From Antedon mediterranea (taxonomy: Eukaryota > Echinodermata > Crinoidea > Comatulida > Antedonidae), in the NCBI RefSeq assembly GCF_964355755.1, contig NC_092679.1:680001-744000 (forward strand): a stretch of DNA of 64,000 nucleotides, given 5' to 3'. A model generated the notes under the pieces. The model made no database searches, had not been told where the DNA came from, and was given only the letters and a program-made list of their open reading frames with translations. Positions 33,901-48,900 of the stretch are shown here, piece after piece. The stretch's first letter is position 1. Every line of letters begins with the position of its first letter. The position numbers were made by a program, and so were the translations under genes.

Positions 33901-36900
33901 CCTAATACATACTGTGATAAGATTACGGGGCAATGTGTTTGTAAAATAAATACACAGGTAGGTTTAAGTTCATGTCAACATTATTCTACTGCAGTTACTG
34001 CGGTAATAGTATTTACTGCAGTAAACAGTATGTATGGTTTTCTAAGCAAGGCTTGCTGTCTAATAACCAGGTTAAAAGACCAAACCAAAATGTGGTTACT
34101 GCAGTATAAACATTTTGGCATTATACTTTGGTATTGTTACCACTGGGTCCCTTATTTTGTATGTTACAACACACTTATCTACCCTCTTGTAGGCCTAGAG
34201 AAACAAATTTGAATAAATGAATGTTCTCTACTTTAGGGTATTCGTTGCAACCAGTGTAGAACAACATACTACAACCTACAAGCCACTAACACACTTGGTT
34301 GTAGCTCCTGTGCATGCAACCCATCAGGAACAGTTGGAGGTAGCTTAACATGCGACTCACAGTCAGGGCAATGCCTTTGTAAGACCTATACAACAGGGCA
34401 AACGTGTAACGCGTGCAATGAAAACTATTGGGGCCTAGATGCTAGTAACATAGATGGATGTGAACCTTGTGGTTGTGACTCGACTGGAACACAACTTACT
34501 GGTTCCAATTCACCAGGCGGTTGTGACCAGAATTCTGGACAGTGTACGTGTATTCTAAATAGATACGGGCGTCGGTGCGATCAATGTTTATCTGGCACAT
34601 ATCTCACGCCTAATGGTGGACAAGGATGCACACAATGCAACTGCCATCCAACAAGCTCATTGACTGGTACTGTTTGTGATCCTGTGAGTGGTCAGTGCCA
34701 ATGTACAGGGGGTGGGTCAGGTGTCACTGGTAGAAGATGCGATTCTTGCTTGAATGGCTTTTTCAATTTTGATGATGTTACTGGAAGGTGTTCATTGTGT
34801 TCCTGTAACCCCGCTGGTAGTGTTACCACGGCAACATGTGACCCGAATACTGGTCAGTGCCAGTGCAAGGACCTTGTCACTGGACGCCAGTGCGATATTT
34901 GTCTGACTGGATCTAGTAACTTGGATATTAGTAATCCTCAAGGCTGCAGTAAAGGTAAGCATGAAATGAAGGTAATGTTGTAAAGATATAGCCTCCTAAA
35001 GTATTTTGGTTGTAGTTTCATTATTGGGGCATTAACAAAACAATACAGGAAACGTTTTTTGGAAACATTTTAGCAAATTTATAATTGCTAAAACGTGGAT
35101 CTCATAATAATAGGGAGCTTTTGAGTTGCAATGACCTAATTAGGTCAAGTCAATTGATATGTCATGGGTCATTGCCTGGACCTAGAAACCACAAAAACTC
35201 GCTAGGAGCGAGGAAGCGTTCCAATTCATAGTTTGGTCGTCGCTTGTCACGAATCAAAAGCTCCCTAATGTGATAACAGATCATCATTTATTGAATTGTT
35301 TACTTTTATAGCTCCATCACAACAACCATCTCCCAGTTGGCAAGCCCTCAGCCCGTACTCTCTCATTCTGTCATGGCTACCACCAGATGAACCAAATGGC
35401 AATATCTTGGCTTACAACCTCTACAGAAACGGAGCGTTGATCTTCAGTGGTATTGATAACAATAACTGGCAAGGTAAGTGTTTGGTTTCGGGCCTAGAAT
35501 ATAGAATAGTAAAACAGTTATAGTCATATTTATTCAATAACTTATCATTATTCTATTAGCTTATTTTTCAATAACTCCTTAACAACACAGCCATTGAATA
35601 CAGAGTTCTACCATTTTATAATTTACGTAGGTACCCAAGAATATGTAGATGATGGACTAACACCTTACACACAATATGTCTACTATTTACAAGCGGTGAA
35701 TGAGGCAGGCATAGCCCAGAGTCCCTCAGTAGTTGCTAGGACACCTGATGCTATCCCATCAGGCTTTGATGTGCTGACTGTATCTAACATTGGATCAAGT
35801 ACAGCATCCTTTTCATGGAATAAGCCATCAGGTAGTGTTTAAATATGTTTTTTATTAGTCGAATATGAATTCATGGGACAAACAACACACTGTTTATATA
35901 CTGCCATTTTCCACCAATTATCACAAATTAAATCTTAATTAAAATTGAGTTCTATTTGTATTTCTACAGTAATAAGTGCTCCTCTTGATCAGTACGTGTT
36001 GACCTCCGTCACTCCAAGTCGACCTACACCACCAACAACGCACTATACCGGCACAGCTACAACCTATCAAGCAAACGATCTCATACCGTTCACAAACTAC
36101 ACATTCAGGTTAACGGTTTGTTCAACAGACGGGTGTGGTCAAGGTGTTGGAGTCACTGTGTACACCCCTCAGGCACCACCAGAAGGCCTAACACCACCAA
36201 CGCTTACTGCCCTTACTTCAACCTCTGTGTATATTGATTGGGATCACCCAACTGAAGCTAATGGTAACCATGTTCAATTTATTTTACCTACCAATATTCT
36301 TAGTTTCATACTAACTTACCTTCCATTTTATTTTCCATTTACACACTTTTTATCTGTTTATAGGCATTATAACCCACTACGAGCTGTACATGAGAGGTGC
36401 ACCTGATTCAGAGGGTGTCACCACTCCACCAGAGACAAGAATATTCTACCCTGCTGGCTGGTACAACCCAAGACCTACAGTGACCCCAGGGGAGGACCCA
36501 GTTGAAGAACCGTCAACTAACTTCACTCAGGAGAACTTAAGTCCATTCACTGATTATGAATTTAGAGTCACGGCAATGAATCAGGCAGGAACAGGACTTA
36601 GTGAATGGGCATCTGTTACGACTTTAGAAGCTTGTAAGTGACATTTTAACTCACAATTGTGTCAAACTTTCATAGTAAAACTCTGTCTACACTATCAAAC
36701 TAGTGTGATGCGGCCAAATGAAGTAGTGATATGCTCAAATATGGTAGTGATATGCTCAGGTATTGTAGTGATATGACATGATTATGTCCATATATGTTTG
36801 ATAGTATAGACAGAGATTAAGTAGTGTATGCTATACCAGCAAATTATATAATTTGTTCAGGATCATAATAAAAATCTGTAATACAGAATACATATCGGCC

Positions 36901-39900
36901 AGTAAGCGAGTGAGTGGCCGAGCGGTTAAGACAGGGGAACCGTAATTATGTAGCCATAACATCGGCAGGGGTTCGAGGCTCACTCACTCCATGGTTCTGG
37001 TGGTAGAACGAGTCTTCTCGAATAAGGACTATAAACCGTAGGTCCAGTGTACACATCTAGCTTGTGTGCACTTTAAAGAACCTAGTACATCTTTCGAGAC
37101 GAGTAGGGGGTTACCCCGGTGTATTAGTACATCACAGCCACTTAATAATAACTTGGCCCTCTGGGAGACCAGTCTTTGACTGAAGAGGTTACCCAGTATA
37201 AATATATATTTCAATTCATATATGTACCACATATGATAGCTGTAGGTCATTGGCCTATAACCATAACATAATGCAGAGGTTAAGGTGGCTATATATCATT
37301 TTCACTTTTATAATTTATCATTCAATTCAATATATTAAGTAGAATATGCTCAACTTGTTGATTTCTGTTTCAGTTCCACTTTCGATGTCATCTCCAATCG
37401 TTGTTGGCATCAGCAGTACAGACCTCAACGTGTCATGGATACCGCCCTCACGTGACCAAGCGAGAGGAGCGATAATACAATACACACTTTACCAATTTCT
37501 CCAATCTCTTGATCCATTTGCTCCTCCAGAGTCCACTCAGGTAAAATATAATTTGTCTGTCTAAAACAGATATTTCAGAATTAATTGTTAATAATATTCA
37601 TGTAAATGGGGGGAATAACCTGTGACTTGCAGCCTACTGGCTGAATTGCGTACAGGTGTGGACGACACATACCACAACTTTACTCCTCTCCTTCGCGTCG
37701 AGTACTGTCACCAAACACCGCCCATTCATCTGTCCATGATGACAACTTGCCATGTCCACTCTCCCAATTTCTTCTGACCTAACATGTCTGGTTTTTGCAA
37801 AAGGCTAGTATTTGGAATGTGTTTCCAATAGTAAAAATGAATTTTGGGACCTTTTGGACCTCAAGAAAGTTTCCAGTTTTCAGAGAGGCTGGTATTGGGA
37901 GAATATATCATCATCATTTTCCTATACACATTACACATTATTATACTGTATATATACAGTATAACAAAATAATTGAGTTATTGTACATTATCCATGTGAA
38001 TGTACTCTTTCAGTTGATTTATGCTGGGCCAGGCTACGTGACAAATTTCATTGTAACTAATTTGGAGCCATACTCAAGCCATGAGTTTGCAGTAGAAGCC
38101 TGCAACAGTGTAGGGTGTGTTACAAGTGCAAGAGGGAGTGGGAATACATTACCAGATGGTAAGTAATATATTATACACATGTGGCCGTATTCACCAGTCA
38201 CACTTAAGTGAGATACTTCCCTTAAATATTAAGTATTTCACTTAACTCAATAAATATTTAAGTATTTACCTTAAATTGTATTCAATTAGATAGGAGATTT
38301 TCTTAATCTTAAGGGTATTTCCCTTAGCCTAAGTGTGAATGGTGAATATGGCCATAGAACCCCTTATTTGGCACCCCTTTTTTCCTGTGAAAGGAACGAG
38401 GGGTTGTATATAATATACCATTTTAAGGGGGCACTGTTGAGTCTTGAACATGTCCAATTGGGTTCAAATATATCAAAATGTAAAATACTATAATAATTCA
38501 ATTTGTACAATATTCTTTGGAGTCTGTATTGATTTAAAAATACGTTTGTCTTACAGCACCAGAAAACCAAGAGGCACCCTCAGCAGATGGGTATAACGTC
38601 ACCTCCATCAGGGCAAGCTGGTTGCCTCCAACCATACAGAATGGACCACTAGCTAGTTACAATTTACAACGTATGGAGGCCTCGTTAAACAGCCCGCCCC
38701 CAGTAGTTGAGATGGGGTCAAGGTTCTCTGGTGGTGGTTACTATAAGTTTACAGGCTCTTTGATACCAACATCTGCATACACAGGTTAGTAAATTAATAA
38801 TGTACAAATATGTATGTGAATTTAATATACATCCAAAGGCAAATTACTGAAAAAAATGAAAAAAAAAAACTAACACTAACTGGATCTCAATGGAGATACA
38901 AATAAAATAAGCAAATAGTTAAATCAAAACGATAAAGTAAAACATCCAGACAAAATTGCAGAGCTTTTGGGCAACACTAGCCCTTCATCAGTGTGAATCT
39001 AATGTACTATATATATATATTTATATATATAATAAAGGATTAATTATGTTTTCTGATCTTTGCAGGTATTGAATTAGAGTTCCGCATTGGTCGCCCAACT
39101 CCTTACTCTCAACCTGTCAGCGCCCTGCTTCTTTTTGCTGTCTCTAGAGACGAACAAGCAGAATACATTGTTATCCAGCTTAGAGACGGTAGACCATGGT
39201 TTCTGTTTGACCCTCAAGGTGGCGCTGTTGGCGTGACGCCAACAAATGATGGAGGTCGTGTTTATGATGATAATACCTGGCATCATTTGAAGGTCACTAG
39301 AGATGGTGCACGTGGATACATTACAGTGGATCAAATATACACAGGTGATTATTGAACTTGCTATTGTTTCTAGCTTTCAGCCAAGTCCCACCCTATTCCA
39401 CTTATATTCCCAGTTTTCTGGAATTTCTGCATTCTCACTCCTAAGGACGATCAAAGCATATTGATCGAAACGTCGAGAAACTCAACAGTTCTATTCAGAA
39501 CTAATATATGTGGTGTACCTCAAACTTTATATCAAAATTATAATTATGTTTCAAAATAGATTTCCTCCAATTAAACCCATGTTTGATAGGCTTCATATCT
39601 TGCTTTAATACTAAAATCATTAATTATACAACAACTATAATATTTTCAGGGACTGCACTGTCATCAACATCCTCGACTATAATTGGTATTAGCGATAGCG
39701 TATTCATTGGAAGACTACCGAATGATTTCAACATTATCCGTACCGATACAGGAGACACGGAAGTAGTCAAATCCAGTTTAGTTGGTTGCATAAAAAACAT
39801 CCAAATTGAACAGCAGCACGTACCAACAGAGGTCTGGCAGGCATTGGATTGGTCAGATGCAATTGAGACGTACCAAGTGGTACCTACCTGGGAAGGATGC

Positions 39901-42900
39901 CCAACAAATTTGGATACAGGGGTACACTTCCTTGGGGGAGGTAAGATCATAAAGCTCTAGTTTGACAAATACGTGTGATGTGCCCAAATATGGTAGTGAT
40001 AGCAGCCTAAATATGATAGTGATATGACATCATCGTGTCTATATATGGGCATATCACATTTTTTTGTTACATAAAGTTTGATAGTGTAGACAAGCTTTAG
40101 TTTAAGTTTGAGTTAGGGTCTATATTTTCAATGTTGCTGTTAGTGGTGAGAATGCTGGTGGGGGTAAGGAGGTGTTGATGTGAAGATGGTGACTATTAAT
40201 AGTGACAATGTTAATTGGATTGTTTTATTTTCTTTCACTAGGTTATGTAGCTATACCTTCAGATCCTCTGTCAAGTGGAACCAACTTCTTCATCCAATTT
40301 GAGTTCCGTACCACGATGTACTCAGCAATGTTACTCTTTTCTTATGGTACAAATGGTGCTTACCTCAGCCTCCAACTTGTCTTTGAAAACATGCAGGTAT
40401 TGTTTACTTAAGTTTATGTCTAGCATGCTTAGTATCGTCTCCTGGCGTAATGCTTAATTAAACACAAGAAGCACCTCACTAAAGCTATGTTTTCAAAAGT
40501 TTTATAGTGTAGACAGAGCTTTGGGACAACAGTACTGTAACAGAATTAATCAATACAATCCAAGCGTCAATCCATACTCTCTTGCCACAATGTCTTTTCG
40601 TTTCTGCTGACTAATGTTTCTCTTTTTAATACCAGCTTCAAGTATTTGGAGGTGCAGGCGTGTCCACTTTACTATCAGCCACTTCATCAACTCTTTGTAG
40701 TGGACAGTGGAATACGGTCACCATTCACAGAGCTGGAAACCTGCTATCATTGACCATCCAAGATGGAACAGCAGACACCAGAGATATAGGCTCAGGAATA
40801 TTGGGTGTTACATCTGAACTGTTCATTGGAGGACTGCCTCTAGGATCTGACGCAGCAGAGGCTGCAAGTACTGATATCAATACCCAATCTGGTATGTGTC
40901 TTGCACACTATTCATGATTGTGGAGTTGTGGCTTGATGGTTATGATGCTTGGCTACCAATCCAAGGGTCCTGGGTTCAAGTACTGTCATATGGATTTTTC
41001 TAATTTCTAATGACAAATTACAACTCCACTCCCAAAGACTTGTAATAAGACTTTGTTTTATGTAGAGCATCTTGTGTATATGTTTGTCTTGTGAACAGGA
41101 TTACCACCTTTGAGAAGGATAGTGAATGAATTCGATTATGGTTATTTTTAGCAATTTGCCCAAATAGAGGGAGAGATTATGTATGTGAAATAAAATATTT
41201 AATTAATACTTAATTAATTGTTACATTTCTTGTCTTGTTTCTTTAGGGTTTGGAGGATGTTTTCAGAACATGGCCATCAACAGTAACATAGTTAACCTCC
41301 AATCAGAAGCAACTGATATCTTGAATGTCAACCTCGATGGCTGCCCTTCTATCACTTCAACTTCCTCCTTCTGCACGATGCCTACCATTGTTGATGTATA
41401 CTCTGGAATAGAACGTACGTCATACGATACAGGCTTAGACTCGTACACTGAATACATGTACCGTGTTGTGTCATACAACGAAGCGGGTTCAACGACCAGT
41501 GAATGGTCAAGAGCTAGGTCAAGAGAAGGAGGTAAATATTAAACATTTTATAATATCCAGGTCACGACCTACGATAGTGGTAGATAACATCTAAAAAACA
41601 TAAGATGGACGAACTAAGACCTACTTTTCAGGAAATTGTTTGGAGTTCATTCAAAATGAAAGATGTATTTTAACATCAGCAATAACTGGTGATATATTAA
41701 CTGGTGATATATTAACTGGTGATATATTAACTGGTGATATATTAACTCAAACTACTCTCTTTAATTTTGTAGCTCCTGTGGGTGTTTCTCCACCACTTGA
41801 TCCCGAGTCAATAACTGGCTACGTTATTCGAGTCCGCTGGATCCGTCCATCTGGGAACAACGGCGTTCTTGTTCAGTACATCCTGACAGCTTATAACAAT
41901 GATCAACCAGAATTACCCAATGTTGTTGCATTCTTCGTTGACACGTCACCGCAGGAATATATTGGTAGGTTTTATTCCATCAGCACTTTGATGTATGAAA
42001 TAGTATCGTGTCTTATATTACTATTATGCAACGAATTGCTGTATAGTAAACTTTGATTTCATTCTCAGTCTCCAACTAACCACTACATGATGCTAAAGAA
42101 GTACTGCCAGTTTGAACCAGTCAGAATTGAACAAACAAATCTGCCAAATTGTACTTTTTCAATTTTTAAAGCTTTGCTTCTTTTTGTTCTTAATTCAGGA
42201 AACATCACAGGAGTAATACCTTTCACCAACTACAGAATAACACTTACAGCTTGTACAGAGGGAGGATGTACAGAAAGTCTACCAGTCAGTATAGCTACAA
42301 AAGAAGAAGGTGGGTGTGAAATGTTATATCTTTTTAATATTTGTTTGTTTTTGTAGTATAAAAATGAGTAGTATGTAGTAGTAGTATGGTTGAAAATTCT
42401 CAACATTTCAGTTGTTATGCTACAACCATCTTTTATTAATATTTGTTAGTAAAACTGGAGTAATATTTTTAGTTAAACAAATTAAATTTACAATGATTTT
42501 GTTTTTCATTTTTGCTACAGCTCCAGAGGGAGTAAGCCCACCTATGGCACTAGCTGCTACTGGATCTTCAATAACAGTTGGTTGGGATGAGCCTGAGCAG
42601 CCCAATGGTTTAGTTGCTCGTTATCAGCTTTACATGAACAATGTCGCCCTCTATCAAGGACTTGTTAGATCGTTCACAGTTCGTGGTCTCAGTATCTTTA
42701 CAGGCTATGACTTCTACGTAACAGGTAAATGACTAGCTGACCACCCTTCTGTCTAAGCTGCAAGATGATAACCAAGTCCTTAGTTTAGAAAGTATGCACA
42801 TGTAATATATTGTAATTGGTAATTTAACAAACATTAAGTACCCAAGTCACAAAGCCTACGATGTTGAAGTGAAAAGCATAGTAATATACTAGTAGTTTGT

Positions 42901-45900
42901 AAAGGCTGATTTCCCACTAGGCGAATCTGTTTGCACGAATCGAAAGCATCAGCTTATACACATGCATAGAGTGGGATTTTGAAGATGGATACAACAACAT
43001 ACATGCATATAAAAGCTGACCCTTTCGATTCCCACAAGATAATTTGCCTAGTGGAAAATCGGCTTAATATATAGTACAATAGTAATCACAGATACAGTAA
43101 TAATTGTATTCAATTTCTATATAGCTTGCACCAGTGTTGGATGCGGTCAAAGTCCAGTGGTCAGACTCTCAACAGCTCAGCTTCCACCGTCCGATGTCAA
43201 TCCCCCTACGTTGTTTGTCAGAGGCCCTAGACTTATTGAGGCTCAATGGACATCACCAGTACAGCCTAACGGTGTCTTAGAGCGTTATGTCTTGTTTTTA
43301 TCTACTCAGTCGTTTAGCCTTGGTGATGAGATCTATAATAGTACAGCATTATTTCTAGATTACATCATTACTGATCTTACACCGGGAACTACATATTATG
43401 TCACTTTAGCAGTAAGTAACACATTATTTAAGTACACATTCATTCATACACATTTCATTTGTTTATAACAATAATAACGGGGCCCGCACTAGAAGCAAAG
43501 GATTTTCTCATGAGGGCCCCTACAAACTTGTGAGTAAAACATACATTTAAGTATCCAACTTGAGCTATTTTCATTTCTTGGTATTTTAGGCATGTAATGC
43601 TGGAGGATGTACAAACAGTGCTCCAAGTGTAGCAGTAACACATGAAAGCATACCAGAGGGAGTGCCAGCACCAACTGTAACAGCTCTTAGCCCTTACGCT
43701 TTGAATGTGGTGTGGACTGAACCTGAACAACCAAACGGTGAGTATTTTAATAGAAATATTATATCCTCTTTGTCCCCTCCCTCTAGAGATTTGACATATT
43801 CGTCACAACCTGTCAGGTATATCAGGATTGAACCAACTAAGCAGTGTCATGCAAAAAGCATATTACTGATTGATATAATACTTCTAAGTATATTGGCATT
43901 CTAGTTAGAGTAGATGACACCTACAAAACAAAGAAGAGAAGTGTATGATGAACCAATTGTGATCGTTCTTAATCTCTTAATTAATTATAAATTAATAATT
44001 AATCTCCATTTTTGCAGGATTCATTGTGAGCTATGCATTATACCAGAACAACATCGTGATTCAAAATGGGACAGCAATGACACGTGTCATCTCCAATTTG
44101 CTACCCTACAGTCTACATATCTTACGTGTAGAAGCATGTACAGGTAAAGGATGCTCAATAGGTCCAGAGACTAGAGCACGTACTGCAGAAGCTGCCCCTG
44201 TTGGTAGCATATCGTTAACGGTGGGTGTAGTGACTTCAAGATCTGTGTCTGCTCAGTGGACTGAACCTGCTCAGCCTAATGGTGTCATGATTTATCAGGT
44301 GTTGTTTACTGGCCTCTTCTACATATCCACAGGTATGAAGTAGCTCTATTTTAAATCTACAAATGAATGTCTTTTAGCAAGGAACATTAAAAAGTTTATA
44401 TTGTCTGTTGAAATGTTTGCTAATGAATAACTAGTAACGTTTGTGGAACACAATGAGTTTGCAAAATGGAACTAAAGTAAAGTTAAGAATATATCAACAT
44501 TTGCTCTAGAAGCATAACAACATTTCTCTTTTCAAACACATGGTGTGTCACAAACTTTATTTCACTAATCTTTCTTGTATTATCTAGAAACTGGAAATTA
44601 CAACACATACACTACAACAAGAACACTCTACAATGGGACTGAATCAGTTACACCGGTCCTAATTGAAGGATTGATTCCATACACCACATACAACATTCAG
44701 GTTGAAGGAAGAAATTCAGAGGGAAGTCTGACCAGTAACACGGAACCAGCAACCATGCCGGCTGGAAGTGAGTGCCGTTCCATATTTGACAACATTGACT
44801 GTTTAAAGCTCTGTCTACACTATCAAACTAGTTTGACAACACAAGTGTGATGTGCACAAATATGGTAGTGATATATGGGCACATCACATTTTTTTTTCAC
44901 ATAAAGTTTGATAGTGTAGACAGGGCTTAAGATACAGTAACTAATTGAATAAATAGGAGACCTACTAGATAGTGTTGATATCTTCAATATCAATAGAGTA
45001 TGAATTAATTTTGCAATGTTAAGTAAAATTAATCTTATTTACCTCAGGTCCCGATGGTGTGTTTCCACCAGTCTTGACTGCTCTAGGCCCTACATCTATC
45101 CAAGCTGTGTGGACATCACCTGGCAGGAATAATGCACCCGGTCAAGCATTATTTCAGCTTCTTTTCAGACCAACACAACAACCAGGCCTACAAGAAGAGT
45201 AAGTAATCAAACACATAATTCTGTAATAATATCCATATCATTGTTCCAAAACTATACTTATTCTAATAAACGAATAACATCAAATATTTTCTTTTTCATG
45301 CTTAGATTGTTTACAAGCCCTACAAGTGTGAACAGCTTTATTAAGTCCACGCTAACTCCATACACTGAGTACGACTTTAAGTTGATTGCTAACAATGGCT
45401 TTGGACAAACTGAGAGTGATTGGACCTCTACATTTACCATGGAAGACAGTAAGTTAATCAATTGTTGCTTTTTAAATTAGAAAATTAATGGCTGTGGCTA
45501 AAAATAATTGCATTGTCATATGGTTTCTGATTTTCTACTGTTAGTAAACATTACTGAACATAAACCAGAAAGTTCTTTATTAAACTGCATTGAATAGTTT
45601 TGACAGGATTTCTTAATATTGTGTTTTTTTTCAATAGCTCCTGGACCTATTGATCCACCCATGGCAACGGTCATTGATGGAAATACTCTACAAGTCACAT
45701 GGCAGCTAGCTGACAGGCCTAATGGCATTATTACACAGACCAGGATATACCAAAACAACCAATACAGGGATGTGGTGAGTAAATGTATACTGTATACTTG
45801 AAAATAGGTTTGACTAATTACTGTACTAAGAATGTATATGCTGAGTAGATGTATGCATGGTCCATCATAAGTTGAACTTATTACTATACTTACAGTATTT

Positions 45901-48900
45901 TCATCAAAATAACTTTCACTTTTAAATTATTAGAAATAAGGAAAGATAACAGAACAGATTTTTATTGTGTTGTTTTTAAATGATGTGTTTTGCATTTTCC
46001 AGGTGGATGGCACGGTAACTGAATACTTAGCAACAGACTTAGAAGCGTTTACTGATTATGTATTCCGTGTTGAGATGTGTAATAGTGCGGGTTGTACTTC
46101 CAGTCCTAATTCTGTTACATACACCACACCAGCAGCGGGTAAGTAATCATCAACTACATTATAAGATTTTTGAAAATTCTGTTGCCTATCACTATACTAA
46201 TAATAATGTTAATTATTTTCTAAATAATTTTTTTTCATTAGCACCAAGCGGCCAAGATCCACCAACCCTGCTCTCAGAAACACCAACCTCTATCGTGATC
46301 ACCTGGGAAGAACCGACCAATCCAAATGGTGTGTTAACTGGTTACATACTCGAGCGGCGCCATCAGGGTTTTGCTGCCATCACTACAGTGGTATCAGTCA
46401 ATCGAGATGGACCATTTACTTATGTGGACCAATCAGCAGCCATCAGTCCATTTACGACGTATGAGTACAGAGTGGTGGTGTCAAATGTTGCCGGAAGCAC
46501 TTCAAGCCAATGGGCAGTGGTCACCACAAGGGCTGCTCGTATGTATCTATTGAAAAATTATAATTGGTATATTTTATGTAGGAGTATGCTACTGAAATTT
46601 AAATGTATAATTCTGCCTTTGTTGATATCGCCATGCAAATCTTCAAACAATGTAATTCTGTCCTTTCTAACCATAGAGAGAATCTCTTTTATTGCAAAAT
46701 TTGCCTCCACGTCACTTTTTATTATCGTTTCCTGCACCTAACCCATTGTCTGTGATGCTGATGATGAAATAGGCACATATAGTTTAACAATTATATCTTA
46801 TTCAATCATCACAATCGAAAATCATTACAGCTCCTGGTGGCATAGCAACGCCAATACTAACAGTGACAGGGCCAGAGTCTATCCTTGTATCATGGTCAAC
46901 TCCTGTGCAAAGCAACGGTGACATCATCAGCTATACTATCAAGATGCCAAACCCACGTGTACCTGTTCCTTATGCTAACGTTACATCCTACGAGGTCATT
47001 AACCTTGTGCCATATACAGAGTATTCAGGTAAAATGATGAAATAATACATTCTATTGTTAGAAAAATATATTAAGAATAGGGTTAATTGTATATTTGAGA
47101 TTTGATTGCTATACCATTAAACCTTAGAAATTTCTCTGAAATGTAGTGTATAGATATCTTAATCATTAAACTTGTATTTTTTCACAGTAACAATTGAGGC
47201 ATGTACTATTGGTGGGTGTAGTGAGAGTAACCCAGCAAGAGCCAGAACAGACCCCACCTTCCCTCAGGGACAGGAACCACCGAATGTCACTCCGATAACT
47301 CAAAACTACATTTCTATTCTTTGGGATCCTCCAAGCAGGCCTAATGGGCCTAGCATCAGATATGAACTAGCAAGAATGAAGATTAGAGAACCACTAGCTA
47401 CAGGTATGTCTTAATTATTAGATTTTATATATCAGTGATAGGCTTATATTCTTTCATATATTTCATCTTATGTAGAAGATAAAAATATCTTAAGTGTGCA
47501 AACTACTACAATCCTACTAGGAGGAAGCTAAAGCTCTGTCTACACTATCAAACTTTATGTGACAAAAAAATGTGATGTGCCCATATATGGACACGATGAT
47601 GTCATACCACTACCATATTTGAGCATGTACATCACACTTTTTTTGTCAAACTAGTTTGATAGTGTAGACACAGCTGAAGACAGTTCAAAAGAATTCATAC
47701 TGCACTGTCTATACTACAGTAAGACCAAAGTGCCTCAAACTAACGTTAAACTTAAAACATTCATTTAATAATGTTTACTTTTATTATTTTAGGTGTTGTA
47801 ACTGGCATTGGTTTCTGGGAGCTGATAACCAGCACAGTTGACACATCATTCCAAAACACTGGTCTACCAACCTACTCCACCTATCAGTACAGAGTCACAG
47901 TTTACAATGATTATGGTTCTATGATCAGTGACCCCTCCCCTGAGGTCACAACCCTTGCTGGGGTACCACAAACAGGAGGTACCATCATAGCTGAAGCCCT
48001 TGACCATATTAGTGTTTTGGTGAACTGGACCACACCATGTAAGTTTCTTTTTTAATGCTAATAGTAAATTTATGATTATCATTAATTATCAAATTATCCT
48101 CTGTGAATGCTTATTGATAAAACAATTTAAAGGTGCCAGCTTTTGCTTGCTTGTGGTAATCTTGTTTTTCATACTTTATTGTAGTTTTTACTTCTTTTAA
48201 TATTTATTGTTATGAATTTTGTGTGAAAAATAAAGATTACTCAATTGACCTTTTAAATTTACTTTCATCGGATTTTACGCCATTTATTTAACTTTTCTTC
48301 CATTCATCTCAAATAGCTGTATCACAGTTGCAAGGAGATGTTGTAGAATATTTTGTTGTGTTCAACACTGCAAGTAGTGAAGAACAGAGTACAAGTTATC
48401 CACCTGCAACTAATGCTGCAGTAATTACTGGACTACAACCTAATTCATACTATGAATTCAGAATAGTAATCTACAATGGTGCTTACAATGTCAGCAGTGG
48501 ACCAGTGACTGTGGAAACGTTAGATGGAGGTAAAATATAGTATTACAGTTATTATTGAATTTTGGCTGAGAGTGTCTCTGATGTTGTCTTTTGTTTTGGC
48601 AGTTTTAGACAAGTTTATGTGTACATTTAGTCAGAATTTCAAGCAATGTTTTACAATAACTTATATAGGGCTTGATTGTTAATTAAAAACAAGGATGTTC
48701 AATTTAGATTTTTGTAAGCACTTTGACTCGAAAAGCTTCTTGCTTGTCACAAACAAAAATAGACACCATAAAAAGAAACAATCAAATAATAAAATATGAT
48801 AAAATGGGTAATGGACACCTAGAGGATAAAATACAAATGTAACAAATATTAAAATTCTATATAAGGGCAAATATTATTTCTTTTTGCAGCTCCAGAAGGC

